Assembly (NCBI GenBank): GCA_937934275.1
Contig: CALHAM010000067.1
Span: 1 to 32,588 of the forward strand
From: an uncultured Saprospiraceae bacterium
Lineage (GTDB): Bacteria; Bacteroidota; Bacteroidia; Chitinophagales; Saprospiraceae
Reading direction: 5' to 3'
DNA length: 32,588 nucleotides
A program made the position numbers and the translations under genes. The notes beneath the pieces are model-generated. The model was not told where the DNA came from and did not search any database. It saw nothing but the letters and a program-made list of their open reading frames with translations. Below, one piece after another: positions 25,146 through 32,588 of this stretch; positions within the stretch are counted from its first letter, which is position 1, and each line of letters begins with the position of its first letter.

Positions 25146-25286
25146 GAGGAAAGGCTTTCGCCTATACCAAGACCATTCCTCCGCAGGATCTATCCGGTTG
25201 CACTTTGCCGGCAACAGCACTTCTTTAAGTCAGTCCTCTTCCCCGCTACGATGAACAGCAGCGGCCTATCCAGAAGAGCGTCAGTT

Positions 25287-28200
25287 TTATTTCTTAGCAA
25301 AAACCTGCACTGGCCCGTTGTTGTTGGCCACGACGACCCATTTGCGCCCACTGCCGCCGCGCAACAGCGCTAAGTCCCGCGCTTCTTGATGGGCAAAAAA
25401 GCCGGATTGCACAGGGCCTTTCCACGCGAAGTTTCCCTTGCCGTCGCCCAGCAATAGTGCTCCGGTGCCGGCATCACAGCGGTTAGTTTCGTATTCGAAG
25501 CCATATTTATTGCCAGCGAGCAAAAGATCAACTTTGCCATCACCGTTAAAATCGTCTATGGCAATGCCTTGAACCGGCGACACCTGAGCTTGCAGCGGTA
25601 ATCGCCTTTGTATAAAGCGGTCCCCCTGGTTTTCCCACCAACAGGTCTCCAGCGTATAACAGTAGAGATTGAGCGCTTCGTCTAAGTTAGGCCAAAGCGC
25701 ATCCATCGTAGCCTTGCCGTAATCTTTAGCGTAAAGAAATTTCTTTTTCAAGACGGGGCAGTGTTTGGTAACCACGTCTTTTTGGAGCAAGGGGTAGAGT
25801 TTTCCATCTTCGTAATAAGCCACGAAGGGGTCAAGGGTGCCGTTGTCGTCGAAGTCTTTAGCAAAGCAGCGCAGCGGTCCATCGGCGCTAGCGGTTAAGC
25901 GCGTGTTGAGGCCGAGGTTACCAGTTACCAGGTCTAAATCGCCGTCGCCATCTATGTCAGCCACAGCGAGGCGGTACCACAAGCCGTGGCTTTTGTCTAA
26001 GCCGTATTGGGCTGTAACGTTCATGAGCTTTCCGCTTCGCCATTTGAAGATGCTGATGGGCATCCACTCGCCCACCACGACGAGTTCCAGTTCTGGGTCT
26101 GCATCCACATTGACCCAGGCCAGGTCGGTGATCATGCCGCAGCGTTCAAAGTCGGGCGCAACTTGGGCCGTCACATCGGCAAAGTGCGTGCGTTCGTTGC
26201 GCCACACCATGCTGCGCGGCGTCAGCGGCCATTTGGCCGGCTCTACCCGCCCGCCGATAAACAGGTCAATATCGCCATCGCGGTCGTAGTCATGGGCTGC
26301 TACGCGCAAACCAGCATTAGGGCTAAGAGGCACGGCGCCGCGAGCGTGGACGAACGTGCCTTTGCCATCGGTGTTGATGTACAGCCTATTCTGAAAGGCT
26401 TGCGGAGACGTGGCTTCTGCTCCACCACTGACGACAAACAGGTCTAAGTCGCCGTCCATGTCGGCATCAAAGAACACGGCGCCGTGGTCTTCGTAGATTT
26501 TGTCTTGCTCCCACGTAGCAGTTGAGATTGCTCGGAACGTTCCGTTGGGCTGTTGGGCATACAGCGCTGCGGGCTGGTCGAAAGCATTGCCGATGAAGAA
26601 GTCGTCTAAGCCGTCTCTGTTCACATCGCCTACGGCCACCAGCGGTCCGAGTTCTGTAACCTTCCAAATATTGAGCGGCCAAGCCTCGAAGTCGTTGTAG
26701 TCGTTTTCCGCATGGATAAAGCGCACTCCCGCATTTTGAGCTGCTGGGGCAAAGAGGGTCGAACCGCTCCACTCTGGACTGAGATGCTTTACGTAACCGC
26801 TAGCATCGCTTTGCTTGAGCGTCAGGCGCTGGTTGGCTTGTAGGTTGGTCAGCGTTTGCGTCTTGCCGTCGGGCCAACGTACCGTTAAGCGGTCTATTTT
26901 GGAGGTGTTGCCCAGCCCGAAGTGAAGAAGGTGTTCTACCGATGAGAAGATGCCGCGCGTGGGAAAGTTTTCGGCGTATTGTACCTGTCCGTTGCCGTAC
27001 TCAAGGAGGAGGGAAGCGCCGACGCCCTGGGTATTGGGAGCATCGCCTTGGAGTTTGACTTGCAAGTAATTGCTGTTAGGTTGTTTTCTGGCTAAGTTCT
27101 CATATACAAAAGCTGGCTGTTCTAAGTTATTGACGATTAAGTCTAAGTCGCCATCGTTGTCTAAATCAGCCCAGACGGCACCGCACGACCAAGAGGCGGG
27201 CACGGTCATCCACTCGCCGCCTCGGTCAGCAAACGTCCAATCGCCGCGGTTTTGGAAACAGAAGTTGCACACCTTGTAAGAGGGCAGCAAGTTCATGAAT
27301 GCCTCAAAGTCAGGGAATACTTCGCGCAGTGGGCGTCCAGCTGTGGCTTTGGCAATTTCCGGCATTCGGAAGTCGCGAAAGTCGCGGTCCGTAACTTCCC
27401 GACGGTAACCATTGGTGATGTACAAGTCGCGCCAGCCGTCGTTGTCCATGTCGAAGAGCAGGGTGCTCCACGACCAGTCGGTTTGAAACACGCCGGCTAG
27501 GCAACCGATGTCACTAAAGGTGCCGTTGCCGTTGTTGCGCTGGAGGGTATTGCGCACCACGGGTTCGAAGTAGCCGTTTTGAATCATGATGGTATAGCTA
27601 CTTTGACTCCCGGTGCCCAGTAAGGTTTTCCGACGAAAATTTTTGGCCGCCAACATATCGGCACTTACCAAGTCTACCCATCCGTCGTTGTCAAAGTCGG
27701 CCAGGTCGGTTCCCATCGTGTGCTGACTGCTGTGCTGGAAGTAGGTGCGGATTTGGTCGGTGAATGTCCCGTCGCCGTTGTTGAGGTACAGCTGGTCGGG
27801 CTGCACGAAGTCGTTGCCGACGTATACATCTACCCAGCCGTCGCGGTTGAAGTCCGTTACACTGACACTGAGGCCGTAGCCGAGGTTCCAGACCCCAGCC
27901 TGTTTGCTAATGTCGGTGAAGCGCACCGGGCCGCCGCCTTTAGGCGTATCGTTTCGGTAAAAGCGGTCGGTGTCGTACTCAGAGCGGGGGTGGAGCATCG
28001 GATAGTACTTGCCATCAGGGCCTAATCGGGCTTCTACTTTGTTGGTATAAACGCCATCGGTAGGGTAGTTCAGCAGGTAAACATCTAAGTCTCCATCGTT
28101 GTCGAAGTCGAAAAAATTAGCTCCCGTGCAGGCACTCATGTCGTCTAGGCCGTATTCTCGGGCGCGTTCCGTAAAAGTTACGACGCCATCGGGTCCAGGG

Positions 28201-28700
28201 CCGTTGTTGACGTAGAGCCGATTGCGCCGCACATCGCCCTTTTCCATGCCGCCTCGACAAATATACAGGTCGAGCCAGCCATCGGCATTGATGTCTACAG
28301 CCGTTACGGCCGTTTCAAAGCCATCTTCTGAACCTACGCCCGCGGCATCGGTGATATCGCTGAATTTTAGCCCCCCGAGATTTTGGTATAAGCGGTTTTT
28401 GCCGTTGCTACACACAAAGTACACGTCGGGAAGGCCGTCCTTGTTGAAGTCCCCTACCGCTACACCTCCCCCGTTGTAAATGTTGATGTTGGTGGTGATG
28501 TTGTTTTCGTAACTCTCTACGATGCGGTTTTCGAAATCAATACCACACTCTGTAGGGGAAAGCAATCGCAAGAGCGGGTGGGTGGCGGTACGAGTCGGCT
28601 CTCCCGGAACTTTTCCTTGAGAGCTCTCTCCTGCAGAGTGGCAAGAAGCTACACCTATTATTATTGTTGTGCAAGCAGCAAATAAGCAGATGCGTGTCAT
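25287..28700 (-). CDS. FG-GAP/VCBS repeat lipoprotein with ASPIC/UnbV domain
   Basis: A 1137-residue surface lipoprotein. The signal peptide ends in a lipobox (GVASC, Cys20), so it is lipid-anchored. The rest is a beta-propeller-like array of FG-GAP/VCBS repeats, many with a calcium-binding DxDxDGxxD pattern (DFNKDGLPDVY, DFDNDGDLDVYLLN, DMDNDGWRDLYITN, DADMDGDLDLFVV, DIDGDGDLDLVTG, DFNGDGKVDLLL). An ASPIC/UnbV domain lies at ~540-640 (NYLQVKLQGDAPNTQGVGASL and TVRWPDGKTQTL). In Bacteroidota these CRTAC1-like proteins often accompany SusCD polysaccharide loci, none of which are in view. Function is unknown. The ATG at 28700 is preferred over 28724 because the lipoprotein signal starts there. 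Confidence 0.92.
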   Translation of the reverse strand: MTRICLFAACTTIIIGVASCHSAGESSQGKVPGEPTRTATHPLLRLLSPTECGIDFENRIVESYENNITTNINIYNGGGVAVGDFNKDGLPDVYFVCSNGKNRLYQNLGGLKFSDITDAAGVGSEDGFETAVTAVDINADGWLDLYICRGGMEKGDVRRNRLYVNNGPGPDGVVTFTERAREYGLDDMSACTGANFFDFDNDGDLDVYLLNYPTDGVYTNKVEARLGPDGKYYPMLHPRSEYDTDRFYRNDTPKGGGPVRFTDISKQAGVWNLGYGLSVSVTDFNRDGWVDVYVGNDFVQPDQLYLNNGDGTFTDQIRTYFQHSSQHTMGTDLADFDNDGWVDLVSADMLAAKNFRRKTLLGTGSQSSYTIMIQNGYFEPVVRNTLQRNNGNGTFSDIGCLAGVFQTDWSWSTLLFDMDNDGWRDLYITNGYRREVTDRDFRDFRMPEIAKATAGRPLREVFPDFEAFMNLLPSYKVCNFCFQNRGDWTFADRGGEWMTVPASWSCGAVWADLDNDGDLDLIVNNLEQPAFVYENLARKQPNSNYLQVKLQGDAPNTQGVGASLLLEYGNGQVQYAENFPTRGIFSSVEHLLHFGLGNTSKIDRLTVRWPDGKTQTLTNLQANQRLTLKQSDASGYVKHLSPEWSGSTLFAPAAQNAGVRFIHAENDYNDFEAWPLNIWKVTELGPLVAVGDVNRDGLDDFFIGNAFDQPAALYAQQPNGTFRAISTATWEQDKIYEDHGAVFFDADMDGDLDLFVVSGGAEATSPQAFQNRLYINTDGKGTFVHARGAVPLSPNAGLRVAAHDYDRDGDIDLFIGGRVEPAKWPLTPRSMVWRNERTHFADVTAQVAPDFERCGMITDLAWVNVDADPELELVVVGEWMPISIFKWRSGKLMNVTAQYGLDKSHGLWYRLAVADIDGDGDLDLVTGNLGLNTRLTASADGPLRCFAKDFDDNGTLDPFVAYYEDGKLYPLLQKDVVTKHCPVLKKKFLYAKDYGKATMDALWPNLDEALNLYCYTLETCWWENQGDRFIQRRLPLQAQVSPVQGIAIDDFNGDGKVDLLLAGNKYGFEYETNRCDAGTGALLLGDGKGNFAWKGPVQSGFFAHQEARDLALLRGGSGRKWVVVANNNGPVQVFAKK

Positions 28701-28721
28701 ACGATGAGGTAAAATTGCCCT

Positions 28722-28729
28722 CAAAGGTA
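28722..28729 (-). promoter_or_regulatory. Candidate -7 box (TACCTTTG) for the FG-GAP lipoprotein
   Basis: On the minus strand it matches TAnnTTTG and lies 21 bases before the ATG at 28700. It overlaps the alternative start at 28724, which supports the shorter protein. Confidence 0.55.
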
Positions 28730-28927
28730 GCGCTTTTGATAGGTCGCAGCACGCCCACCTGTTTCGAAAGTTGTCGTCTTTATTCTACCCCTGAGGTGAA
28801 CCTCTACAGGAGCGTTCTATTTGTCTAAAAATCTATTAATCAATTAATTATACTCTTGCGCAGCCACTCTCTCCCAACTTTCTGAAAAAAAAATGCGTGG
28901 ATCGTTTTTTTTTTCATTGCGTGAAAA

Positions 28928-28935
28928 TATATTTG
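28928..28935 (+). promoter_or_regulatory. Candidate -7 box (TATATTTG) for the secreted-protein pair
   Basis: A TAnnTTTG match just downstream of a T10 tract. If used, the transcript has a leader of roughly 340 bases before the ATG at 29284. I saw no closer match. Confidence 0.45.
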
Positions 28936-28991
28936 TGCCCTGAAAAGTCAGCCTACAAGGCTTTAATCCAATGAGCAAAAGGTAAGTTTGC

Positions 28992-29022
28992 TTTTCCGAC
29001 GGGAAAACTTCCCGGCTTTTCC
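28992..29022 (+). promoter_or_regulatory. Mutually exclusive hairpins in the leader
   Basis: GGAAAA (29002-29007) can pair with TTTTCC upstream (28992-28997, loop GACG) or downstream (29017-29022). The same segment is also part of a third option, CGGGAA/TTCCCG (29000-29014). Only one can form at a time, as in switching leaders. Short stems make this tentative. Confidence 0.35.
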
Positions 29023-29144
29023 GATAAACGTTCCAAGAGAAAAGTAAAGAATGGCAAGATCTTTGAAGGTTTGAGGTGTTCCGGTGTAAAGTATTTAATC
29101 CATTAGTTCAACGTTTTGACGACAAACGCGTATTTCATAATCTC

Positions 29145-29177
29145 ATGAAAAGAAACATTTACTCTGTGACTGAGTAA
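29145..29177 (+). other. Ten-codon open frame in the leader (MKRNIYSVTE)
   Basis: The ATG context (TCTCATGAAAA) closely resembles the start of the surface-protein gene at 29773 (TCTCATGAAAAAG). It ends seven bases before the 15-bp hairpin. It could be a leader peptide or the relic of a duplicated gene start; the sequence gives no proof of translation. Confidence 0.3.
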
Positions 29178-29183
29178 CATTTG

Positions 29184-29230
29184 AGCATTGATAGGATGCG
29201 CTCCCATCCTATCGATGCTTGCGTATTTTT
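29184..29230 (+). terminator. 15-bp leader hairpin followed by a T-tract; attenuator-like
   Basis: AGCATTGATAGGATG (29184-29198) pairs fully with CATCCTATCGATGCT (29205-29219), one pair being a T-G wobble, around a CGCTCC loop. TTTTT follows at 29226-29230, six bases from the stem. It lies 54-100 bases before the secreted-protein ATG, so it may terminate, attenuate or stabilise the transcript. Confidence 0.5.
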
Positions 29231-29283
29231 AAGAAAGTAAAATCTGCTACAACTTAATTTTTTAACTTAAAATCGTTTAACAC

Positions 29284-29700
29284 ATGAAAAGAACGTTTGC
29301 AAATCTCGTCCAGAAGTCTCTGGCAGCAGCGTTGCTTGTCTTCGGTGCGCTGCTCTGTGGCACTTCGAGCGTTGAGGCGCAAGTAGGTTCGGCCCAAGAC
29401 ATTGGTGTCAATTGGGTAGACCAAGGCGAGGCAATGGCTCGAGTCAAGACTACGGTAGAGGCCCTTGGCCAAGATCCGTCTGTGAATCAGACGGGTTCGG
29501 ATGCCTACATCCGTGCTCACTACTACAAGGCAGTCTATCGCCGCTTGGCGGAAGACGAGCCAGTATACCTGGCTGTGCTGCACCCCTTACAGCAGAACCC
29601 TTCGACCTTCATTTCTCCAGATGCTATCCCGGGAGTAACACTTTCGGACAATCAGCGTCAGGGGTTGTTCAACGAGGCGAAAAATCTGCTCAAAAACTAA
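29284..29700 (+). CDS. Small secreted protein of unknown function
   Basis: A 138-residue protein that I do not recognise. Residues 1-33 form a signal peptide (basic MKRTFANLVQK, hydrophobic AAALLVFGALLCG, cleavage after SVEA). A Cys at 25 lies in ALLCG, which does not fit a lipobox well. The mature ~105 residues are mixed alpha/beta, with a likely helical middle (RVKTTVEALGQDPSV, AYIRAHYYKAVYRRLAEDE) and a C-terminal helix (DNQRQGLFNEAKNLLKN). No repeat or catalytic motif is visible. It is 72 bases ahead of the giant CUB/HYR gene on the same strand and may be cotranscribed. An accessory or chaperone-like role for that surface protein is an inference only. Confidence 0.8.
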   Translation: MKRTFANLVQKSLAAALLVFGALLCGTSSVEAQVGSAQDIGVNWVDQGEAMARVKTTVEALGQDPSVNQTGSDAYIRAHYYKAVYRRLAEDEPVYLAVLHPLQQNPSTFISPDAIPGVTLSDNQRQGLFNEAKNLLKN

Positions 29701-29772
29701 AACCCTGTTTTCAAAACCGTTTGAATCCTGTCTTAAAGATTTCCTTGAAGGTTAAAAAACAACGTTTATCTC

Positions 29773-32588
29773 ATGAAAAAGAGAAACACATCCTTGTGGG
29801 TGCTGGCGTTTCTAGCATGTCTCGCGTCGTACGGGGCGTTTGCGCAGACGAACGTCAACCACCCGTTCAACTTCAACGCGGGCACTTTTACCAATAGTGG
29901 TGCTCCCGGCTTTTTCTACAACTATTACGACAATGGCGGTCCTACAGGTAACTATTCTACTAATATGTTCTACCTGCAGAATGCCATTACTTTTGCTCCC
30001 AGTAACTCGGCCACTCACCGCACGCGGATAACCTTCTCGTCTTTTGTCGTGGAAAATGGCTGGGACCCGCTCTACATCTTCAACTCGAACGTGGCGGGTA
30101 ATAACATGGTGAACGGCGGCGGCGCCGCTCCCTTTCAAGGTGGTGCTCCGGACAGTGGCTGGTACACCAATCCGGGCACTATTATAGCAAACAGTGGCAT
30201 AGCTGCTGTGGGTACCAACCCTGCGCAAGCCCTCTCCTTCACATTTGTATCCGACGCTTCTGTAACCTTTGCGGGTTGGGCAAGCGTCGTTGACCAGGTG
30301 GCGGTCATTCAGTGCGCCTTGGTTCAGCCGGCCAACATTACCGTGAATGCCTCGACAACGGGTTGCCCAGGACCGGTGCAGCTGAATGCTCCGGCAGCAA
30401 ACCCAGCGGGTTGCATCAATGCTAACGGACTGACGTTCCAGTATAGCGTCAACGGCGGTCCGTTCCAGACGACTCCCTACACTAGCCCGATAACGGTAAA
30501 TGGCTTGCAATTGGGGGCAAACGTTATCGTGTGGCGCATCGTTAACCCTGCCGACGGCTTGGTCATCTCTTCGGTAACCCAGAATGTTACGGTGGTCGAC
30601 CAAGTGCCTCCGACCATTACTTGCCCGCCCAACGTTACCCTCAACCTCGGCCCGGGCTTGTGCTCTACCTTCTATTCCTACTCAGTAGGTCTGACGGATA
30701 ACTGCCCCTTTGTGGTGCCGCAAGCACCGGTGCAATTGCCCGCTAGCTTTTTGCCTCACGGCGGTGGTACGGTCTTTACGTTACAGGGTAACAACGCTCC
30801 GGGGGGTTACTTATTTGACTTGACGAACAACGGTCCGAATCCGCTGACCATCACGGGCTTTGGTATTCGCTACGGCAACCCAGCCTTCGGCGCCGTGCTT
30901 CCACCTAAGCAGGTGCGCGTTTGGACGAAGGCCGGTACCTATGTAGGCTTTGAAACAAATGCAGCTGCTTGGACGCTCGACGGCGGTGGCGTTAAGACAA
31001 TTACCGTTATCCCACCTTATTTCGCTACAGGTACGGGTCCGCTGGCTCAAGTGCCGCTGAGCACTCCGGTAGTTGTGGCTCCGGGTGCTACGCGAGCCTT
31101 CTTTATTTTCGGCATAAACGCTTGCCCAGTCTTCAACTACTTCAACAACGTAGGCCCGCAAACTAACGGCCCGTGGACGATGCAAGGCGGTCCGATCGCC
31201 TTCAGCGACTTTCTTCCGGCTGCTAACTACTTCCAGCTGGGCGCACAGTCGGCTCCGAACATTCAGGTTAATTTCAATGCCGAGATTCCGGCAGTTCCAG
31301 TTCAAACAGCGGGTCTGCCTTCGGGCGCTGAGTTCCCCATTGGCGTAACGACCAACTGCTTCTTGGGTACCGATGTGGCTGGCAATACTTCGACGTGCTG
31401 CTTCACGGTAACGGTGAACGAGTTCCCGAATCCGACGCAAGCCCTGACATGCAATAATAACGTACAGATTTCGCTCGATCAGAATTGCTCGGCTTTCGTG
31501 AATGCCGACCAGGTGCTGGAAGGCGGTCCGTACAAGTGCTACGACAATTATGTTGTGGAAGTAGATAAGACGCCTCCCTTTGGCAACGGTCCTTGGATTC
31601 GCGTTAGCAAAGGGCCTAACTTCCCGGGCTTCGGCGCTCCGACGCCACTGGGTCCCGATGATGTGGGCAAAACCTACCAAGTGCGCGTAACCGATCCGGC
31701 CACTGGCCAACGCTGCTGGGGTAATATTACTATTGAAGATAAGTTGCCTCCAGTATTGCGTTGCGACGAGACTTTTGTGGCTTGCAATGCTACTTCTTTC
31801 GAGCCTTGCGTAGACCCGATTACGATCCTTCCGACCGATCCGGTCCAGCTGCCGGCTTCCTTCGTGAACCACGGCTCGGGTACGGCCTTCACACTGCAAG
31901 GCAACAACGCTCCGGGTGGTTACTACCTCAACCTGACGAACAACGACAACCTGCCCTTGATCATTACGGGCTTCGGCATCCGCTTTGGCAACCCGCAGTT
32001 TGGTCAGGTGAACCCGCCGCAAACGCTGCAAATTTATACCCGTCCGAATACGTATGTGGGCTTTGAATTAGATGCAACTGCCTGGACGAACGTAGGTCCC
32101 TCGGTAGTAACGTCTATCCCACCGTACTTTGCCACGGGTACGGGCCCGCTGGCCCAAGCGCCATTGGCGCAGGAAGTAACGGTAGCTCCGGGTGCTACGG
32201 TAGCTTTCCATATCTTCGGTCAAACGGCTTGCCCAGTGTTCAACTACTTTAACAACACAGGCCCGCAAACGAATGGCCCGTGGACAATGCAAGGCGGTCC
32301 GATTTCCTTCGGCCTCTTTGGTCCGCTCTTCCAAGCAGGTGCCCAGTCGGCTCCGAACATTCAAGTTAACTTCAAGAAAGAAGCACCGCCCACTTGCTTG
32401 CCCAATGGTTTGGTGCTGAATGTGAACACATTCAAAATTGGCGACGCCACCTACCGCGTGAATCGGGGTGCGGGCACGCCGGTGCTTGATCCGTGCTCGG
32501 ATGTTACGCTGACGTATGTGGACACGTCGGTGGACGAGCCTTGCTCGAGCAACAACTCGAAGACGATCACGCGCAAGTGGACGGCTCG
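29773..32588 (+). CDS. Giant CUB/HYR surface protein, N-terminal 938 residues (runs off the right edge)
   Basis: The frame is open from the ATG at 29773 to the window end. A signal peptide (MKKRNTSLWVLAFLACLASYGAFA) precedes a CUB-like domain (~26-175: STNMFYLQNAI, RITFSSFVVENGWDPLYIFNS, LSFTFVSDASVTFAGW). A Cys-containing beta domain follows, then an HYR domain that starts at VPPTITCPPNVTLNLGPG and VGLTDNCP. That domain is interrupted by a ~183-residue module and resumes as TAGLPSGAEFPIGVTTNCF and DVAGNTSTCCFTVTV. Further Cys-rich HYR-like modules (EDKLPPVLRCDETF) and a second copy of the module follow. It is most likely a T9SS-exported surface adhesin or matrix protein; the sorting domain would lie beyond the edge. 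The 406-codon minus-strand frame opposite is a shadow. Confidence 0.9.
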   Translation, partial: MKKRNTSLWVLAFLACLASYGAFAQTNVNHPFNFNAGTFTNSGAPGFFYNYYDNGGPTGNYSTNMFYLQNAITFAPSNSATHRTRITFSSFVVENGWDPLYIFNSNVAGNNMVNGGGAAPFQGGAPDSGWYTNPGTIIANSGIAAVGTNPAQALSFTFVSDASVTFAGWASVVDQVAVIQCALVQPANITVNASTTGCPGPVQLNAPAANPAGCINANGLTFQYSVNGGPFQTTPYTSPITVNGLQLGANVIVWRIVNPADGLVISSVTQNVTVVDQVPPTITCPPNVTLNLGPGLCSTFYSYSVGLTDNCPFVVPQAPVQLPASFLPHGGGTVFTLQGNNAPGGYLFDLTNNGPNPLTITGFGIRYGNPAFGAVLPPKQVRVWTKAGTYVGFETNAAAWTLDGGGVKTITVIPPYFATGTGPLAQVPLSTPVVVAPGATRAFFIFGINACPVFNYFNNVGPQTNGPWTMQGGPIAFSDFLPAANYFQLGAQSAPNIQVNFNAEIPAVPVQTAGLPSGAEFPIGVTTNCFLGTDVAGNTSTCCFTVTVNEFPNPTQALTCNNNVQISLDQNCSAFVNADQVLEGGPYKCYDNYVVEVDKTPPFGNGPWIRVSKGPNFPGFGAPTPLGPDDVGKTYQVRVTDPATGQRCWGNITIEDKLPPVLRCDETFVACNATSFEPCVDPITILPTDPVQLPASFVNHGSGTAFTLQGNNAPGGYYLNLTNNDNLPLIITGFGIRFGNPQFGQVNPPQTLQIYTRPNTYVGFELDATAWTNVGPSVVTSIPPYFATGTGPLAQAPLAQEVTVAPGATVAFHIFGQTACPVFNYFNNTGPQTNGPWTMQGGPISFGLFGPLFQAGAQSAPNIQVNFKKEAPPTCLPNGLVLNVNTFKIGDATYRVNRGAGTPVLDPCSDVTLTYVDTSVDEPCSSNNSKTITRKWTA
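30736..31284 (+). repeat. Copy A of the ~180-residue module, nested in an HYR domain
   Basis: Encodes 183 residues from LPASFLPHGGGTVFTLQGNN to SAPNIQVNFNAE. Flanking residues (TDNCP before, TAGLPSGAEFPIG after) are the two halves of one HYR domain. It is closely similar to copy B at 31849-32382 in both protein and DNA. Confidence 0.85.
31849..32382 (+). repeat. Copy B of the ~180-residue module
   Basis: Encodes 178 residues from LPASFVNHGSGTAFTLQGNN to SAPNIQVNFKKE. Shared landmarks with copy A are TLQGNNAPGGY, ITGFGIR, PPYFATGTGPLAQ, CPVFNYFNN, GPQTNGPWTMQGGPI and AQSAPNIQVNF. It follows a Cys-rich segment (RCDETFVACNATSFEPC) rather than a full HYR first half. Confidence 0.85.

Larger units (their letters stand above)
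28730..29283 (+). other. AT-rich regulatory region between the FG-GAP lipoprotein and the secreted-protein pair
   Basis: About 550 bases with no recognisable gene. It holds, in order: A9 and T10 homopolymer tracts (28885-28914); a -7 box TATATTTG (28928-28935); a direct repeat GCTTTTCCGA (28990-28999, 29015-29024) able to form alternative hairpins; a 10-codon open frame (29145-29177); a 15-bp hairpin (29184-29219); and a T-tract (29226-29230). The A/T-rich, Shine-Dalgarno-free stretch before 29284 is typical of strongly translated Bacteroidota genes. No known small-RNA signature (RNase P, tmRNA, SRP) was seen. Confidence 0.6.

Noticed and set aside
30811-32031. A 406-codon open frame on the minus strand opposite the CUB/HYR gene
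   Set aside because: The plus frame has a signal peptide and recognisable domains. The minus frame is Arg/Val/Ala-rich with no domain and repeats only because the plus-strand modules repeat. It is a shadow of codon bias.

Overview
The window looks like chromosomal DNA from a member of the Bacteroidota, probably a free-living Saprospiria, Chitinophagia or Cytophagia-type bacterium. The support comes from several independent signs. There is a putative type IX secretion C-terminal sorting domain. There are PKD-like, CUB-like and HYR repeats in giant surface proteins, an RNase HI with the N-terminal hybrid-binding domain, an ASPIC/UnbV lipoprotein and a rnY gene. The Bacteroidota-type -7 element TAnnTTTG lies upstream of most gene starts, while Shine-Dalgarno sequences are mostly lacking. 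I cannot assign a genus. I see no rRNA, tRNA, CRISPR array, IS element or prophage.

Layout. (1) 1-1412, minus: the N-terminal part of a large secreted protein with PKD-like repeats, running off the left edge. (2) 1589-5651: hisA; a DUF4159 protein; a two-gene minus-strand unit (a DUF6265/beta-barrel fusion, then RNase HI); and a TrpF-like protein whose catalytic residues look replaced. (3) 5831-11510: an orphan RND-type membrane fusion protein, then pheT and rny in tandem, closed by a clear intrinsic terminator. (4) 11599-14017: a FucP/GluP-type sugar transporter divergent from a sugar-phosphate nucleotidyltransferase. (5) 14164-16892: a leaderless HtrA-like protease divergent from an AbgT-family transporter. 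(6) 17042-21387: polA convergent with a secreted CE1-type esterase-like protein that appears to have lost its catalytic Ser and His. (7) 21911-25145: a Nudix hydrolase, an MltA-type lytic transglycosylase and ornithine aminotransferase. (8) 25287-28700, minus: a large FG-GAP/ASPIC lipoprotein. (9) 28725-32588: a long AT-rich regulatory region, a small secreted protein of unknown function, and the start of a very large CUB/HYR protein that runs off the right edge.

Most of the window is housekeeping (translation, replication, RNA decay, histidine and arginine metabolism, cell-wall turnover) interleaved with surface and secreted proteins. Few genes form functional operons; single genes with their own TAnnTTTG promoters are the rule. 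The most unusual parts are a ~180-residue module duplicated in the right-edge surface protein, with one copy sitting inside an HYR domain; the structured leader and homopolymer-rich promoter in front of that locus; and two proteins with degenerate active sites (TrpF-like and CE1-like). I found no clearly new multi-gene defence or mobile system.
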